Below are positions 5,616 to 6,589 of a stretch of 6,589 bases of DNA, one piece after another. The stretch is from positions 1 to 6,589 of the forward strand of contig CAYWNP010000121.1 of the NCBI GenBank assembly GCA_964459675.1. The letters are read 5' to 3'. The position numbers were made by a program, and so were the translations under genes. Every line of letters begins with the position of its first letter. Within the stretch, counting starts at the first letter, position 1. The stretch comes from CAIZQW01 sp964459675. Its GTDB lineage: Bacteria > Verrucomicrobiota > Kiritimatiellia > RFP12 > UBA1067. A model generated the notes under the pieces. It did not search any database. It worked only from the letters and a program-made list of their open reading frames with translations, and was not told the origin of the DNA.

Positions 5616-6589
5616 TTATAGGAATTGTTCTTGTTCGATCCATCCGTTCAGCAACGTCTTCTGAAGAGGCGCAAGATACGGGAAGTCAGGATGGGAGGCG
5701 ATAAACGTTTCAAGACGCTGGCGCTGCTTACTGTCTAAGGTAATGGGATTGCCCTGCGCATTCGCGTGAGGGACGTAGAAGGTCATAGGGATACACCGTG
5801 CGATCTGGTCGGCGATCCGATAGCCGTCCAGATCCGTATCGCCCCAGTGTTGTGCCGTCAACCCCGCCTCAGCAAAATGGCGGAGCAAGGTCTTGACCGC
5901 CAAGTTGGGGTAGCCCTCTGTGTAAAGTGAGGGTGTCTTTTGTTCAACCAGCCGATGGAAGGGCGCAGCGTTTTCGCTGGTCACCAGCCTGTTGCACGAC
6001 GAGGTCAATCGAACGGCTTTCAGGTTTTGTATCGTTTCCCACGACAGGATAGCTGCCTCGCCACGCAGGAAGAGTTGTGCCGGCCACTCCAGCCATGTCC
6101 CCTCCGGCGTATAGTAGGCAAAGGGTGCAAACACCACAACATGTGTCGTGTACGGATTATCAATGATGTTGTAAAGGCTTAGGAGATCACGGGGTGTTGC
6201 CTCGGGCATGTCACTGTCCAGCCCAAGCAATTGCTCAAGCTGTTGACGAAAGGGGCCGCTCCGCAGGGCCTTGCTATCATTGAAGACGCGTGCACCCAAC
6301 TCGGAGAGCGTGATGCTTGAACAGGTGGTGCGCAGGAAATGAAGGGCGTCAAAGAGGGCAAACAGAGCATCCAAGGACTCACTATTAAAACGTGCAAAGC
6401 GTTGCACGACATCATTTTTCTTCGCGGACTCAATCAGGGATGTTTCGTCGGGGTATTGCAAAAGAAGCTTGCGAAAAACAGAGGTGCAGTGCGCTTCACG
6501 TTCAGCATCCGACGTAAACGTCTCAGCGTGAATACCCAGCACAATCGCAAGTGGCGACCAGCGGACAGGGTCGCGCAGGGAATCATCCA
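5616..6589 (-). CDS. JetD-like Toprim-domain protein (Wadjet-type), 5' end beyond window
   Basis: The frame is open from the right edge to a TAA at 5616-5618, about 323 codons. A GTG at 6542 could serve as a start, but 15 more codons up to the edge are open and read smoothly (DDSLRDPVRWSPLAI), so the gene probably begins outside. Numbered from that GTG, residues 185-260 resemble the Toprim-like C-terminal domain of JetD/DUF2220 proteins. Glu190-Asn191 sits in LVTSENAAPF, TEGYPN spans 208-213, and GDTDLDGYRIADQI (234-247) supplies the Asp235-X-Asp237 pair. These acidic residues bind metal for DNA cleavage in the family. JetD is the topoisomerase VI-like nuclease that cuts closed circular plasmids with the JetABC SMC complex (established). 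The related DUF2399 Toprim family is an alternative. The partner genes, if present, would lie to the right. Confidence 0.65.
   Translation of the reverse strand, partial: DDSLRDPVRWSPLAIVLGIHAETFTSDAEREAHCTSVFRKLLLQYPDETSLIESAKKNDVVQRFARFNSESLDALFALFDALHFLRTTCSSITLSELGARVFNDSKALRSGPFRQQLEQLLGLDSDMPEATPRDLLSLYNIIDNPYTTHVVVFAPFAYYTPEGTWLEWPAQLFLRGEAAILSWETIQNLKAVRLTSSCNRLVTSENAAPFHRLVEQKTPSLYTEGYPNLAVKTLLRHFAEAGLTAQHWGDTDLDGYRIADQIARCIPMTFYVPHANAQGNPITLDSKQRQRLETFIASHPDFPYLAPLQKTLLNGWIEQEQFL

Overview
The window has five protein-coding regions in the order GntR-type regulator (-), URO-D/MtaA-like protein (-), Gfo/Idh/MocA oxidoreductase (-), PAS-AraC regulator (+), and a JetD-like Toprim protein (-) cut off by the right edge. 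No rRNA, tRNA or CRISPR array was seen. The style suggests a bacterium of the PVC group, most likely Lentisphaerota, Kiritimatiellota or Verrucomicrobiota. The grounds are a GntR helix-turn-helix fused to a LacI-like sugar sensor, a Gfo/Idh oxidoreductase with a Tat-like leader ending in WEL, a stand-alone corrinoid-type URO-D homologue beside it, and intergenic gaps filled with hairpin-forming repeats. This assignment is inference from gene style; no marker gene is present.

Layout: bases 1-210 hold no convincing gene but many small palindromes. The GntR regulator (211-1275, -) appears to have its own promoter whose -10 box lies six bases from the ATG, so its mRNA may be leaderless. The gap at 1276-1621 carries a REPIN-like element with perfect 29-bp inverted arms. 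The URO-D-like gene (1622-2626, -) and the oxidoreductase gene (2896-4239, -) form a probable two-gene operon. They are separated by a 253-bp repeat structure that fills the gap from just after one stop codon to the ribosome binding site of the next gene. The 331-bp divergent region (4240-4570) contains a 16-bp direct repeat at exactly 21-bp offset abutting a weak promoter for the oxidoreductase, then a CACAGAG-type inverted repeat, then the start of the PAS-AraC gene (4571-5314, +). The gap at 5315-5615 holds two hairpins between convergent genes. The last gene (5616 to the edge, -) has an open frame running off the window.

How they work together: the PAS-AraC protein probably senses a small ligand and activates the divergent oxidoreductase/URO-D-like pair through the 21-bp-spaced direct repeat. 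The URO-D-like protein has the His-X-Cys...Cys zinc site of corrinoid:thiol methyltransferases rather than haem-pathway features, so the pair may handle a methylated or sugar-like compound. The substrate cannot be read from the sequence. The GntR regulator has no obvious target here other than possibly itself. The JetD-like gene suggests that a Wadjet-type plasmid-defence operon lies to the right of the window.
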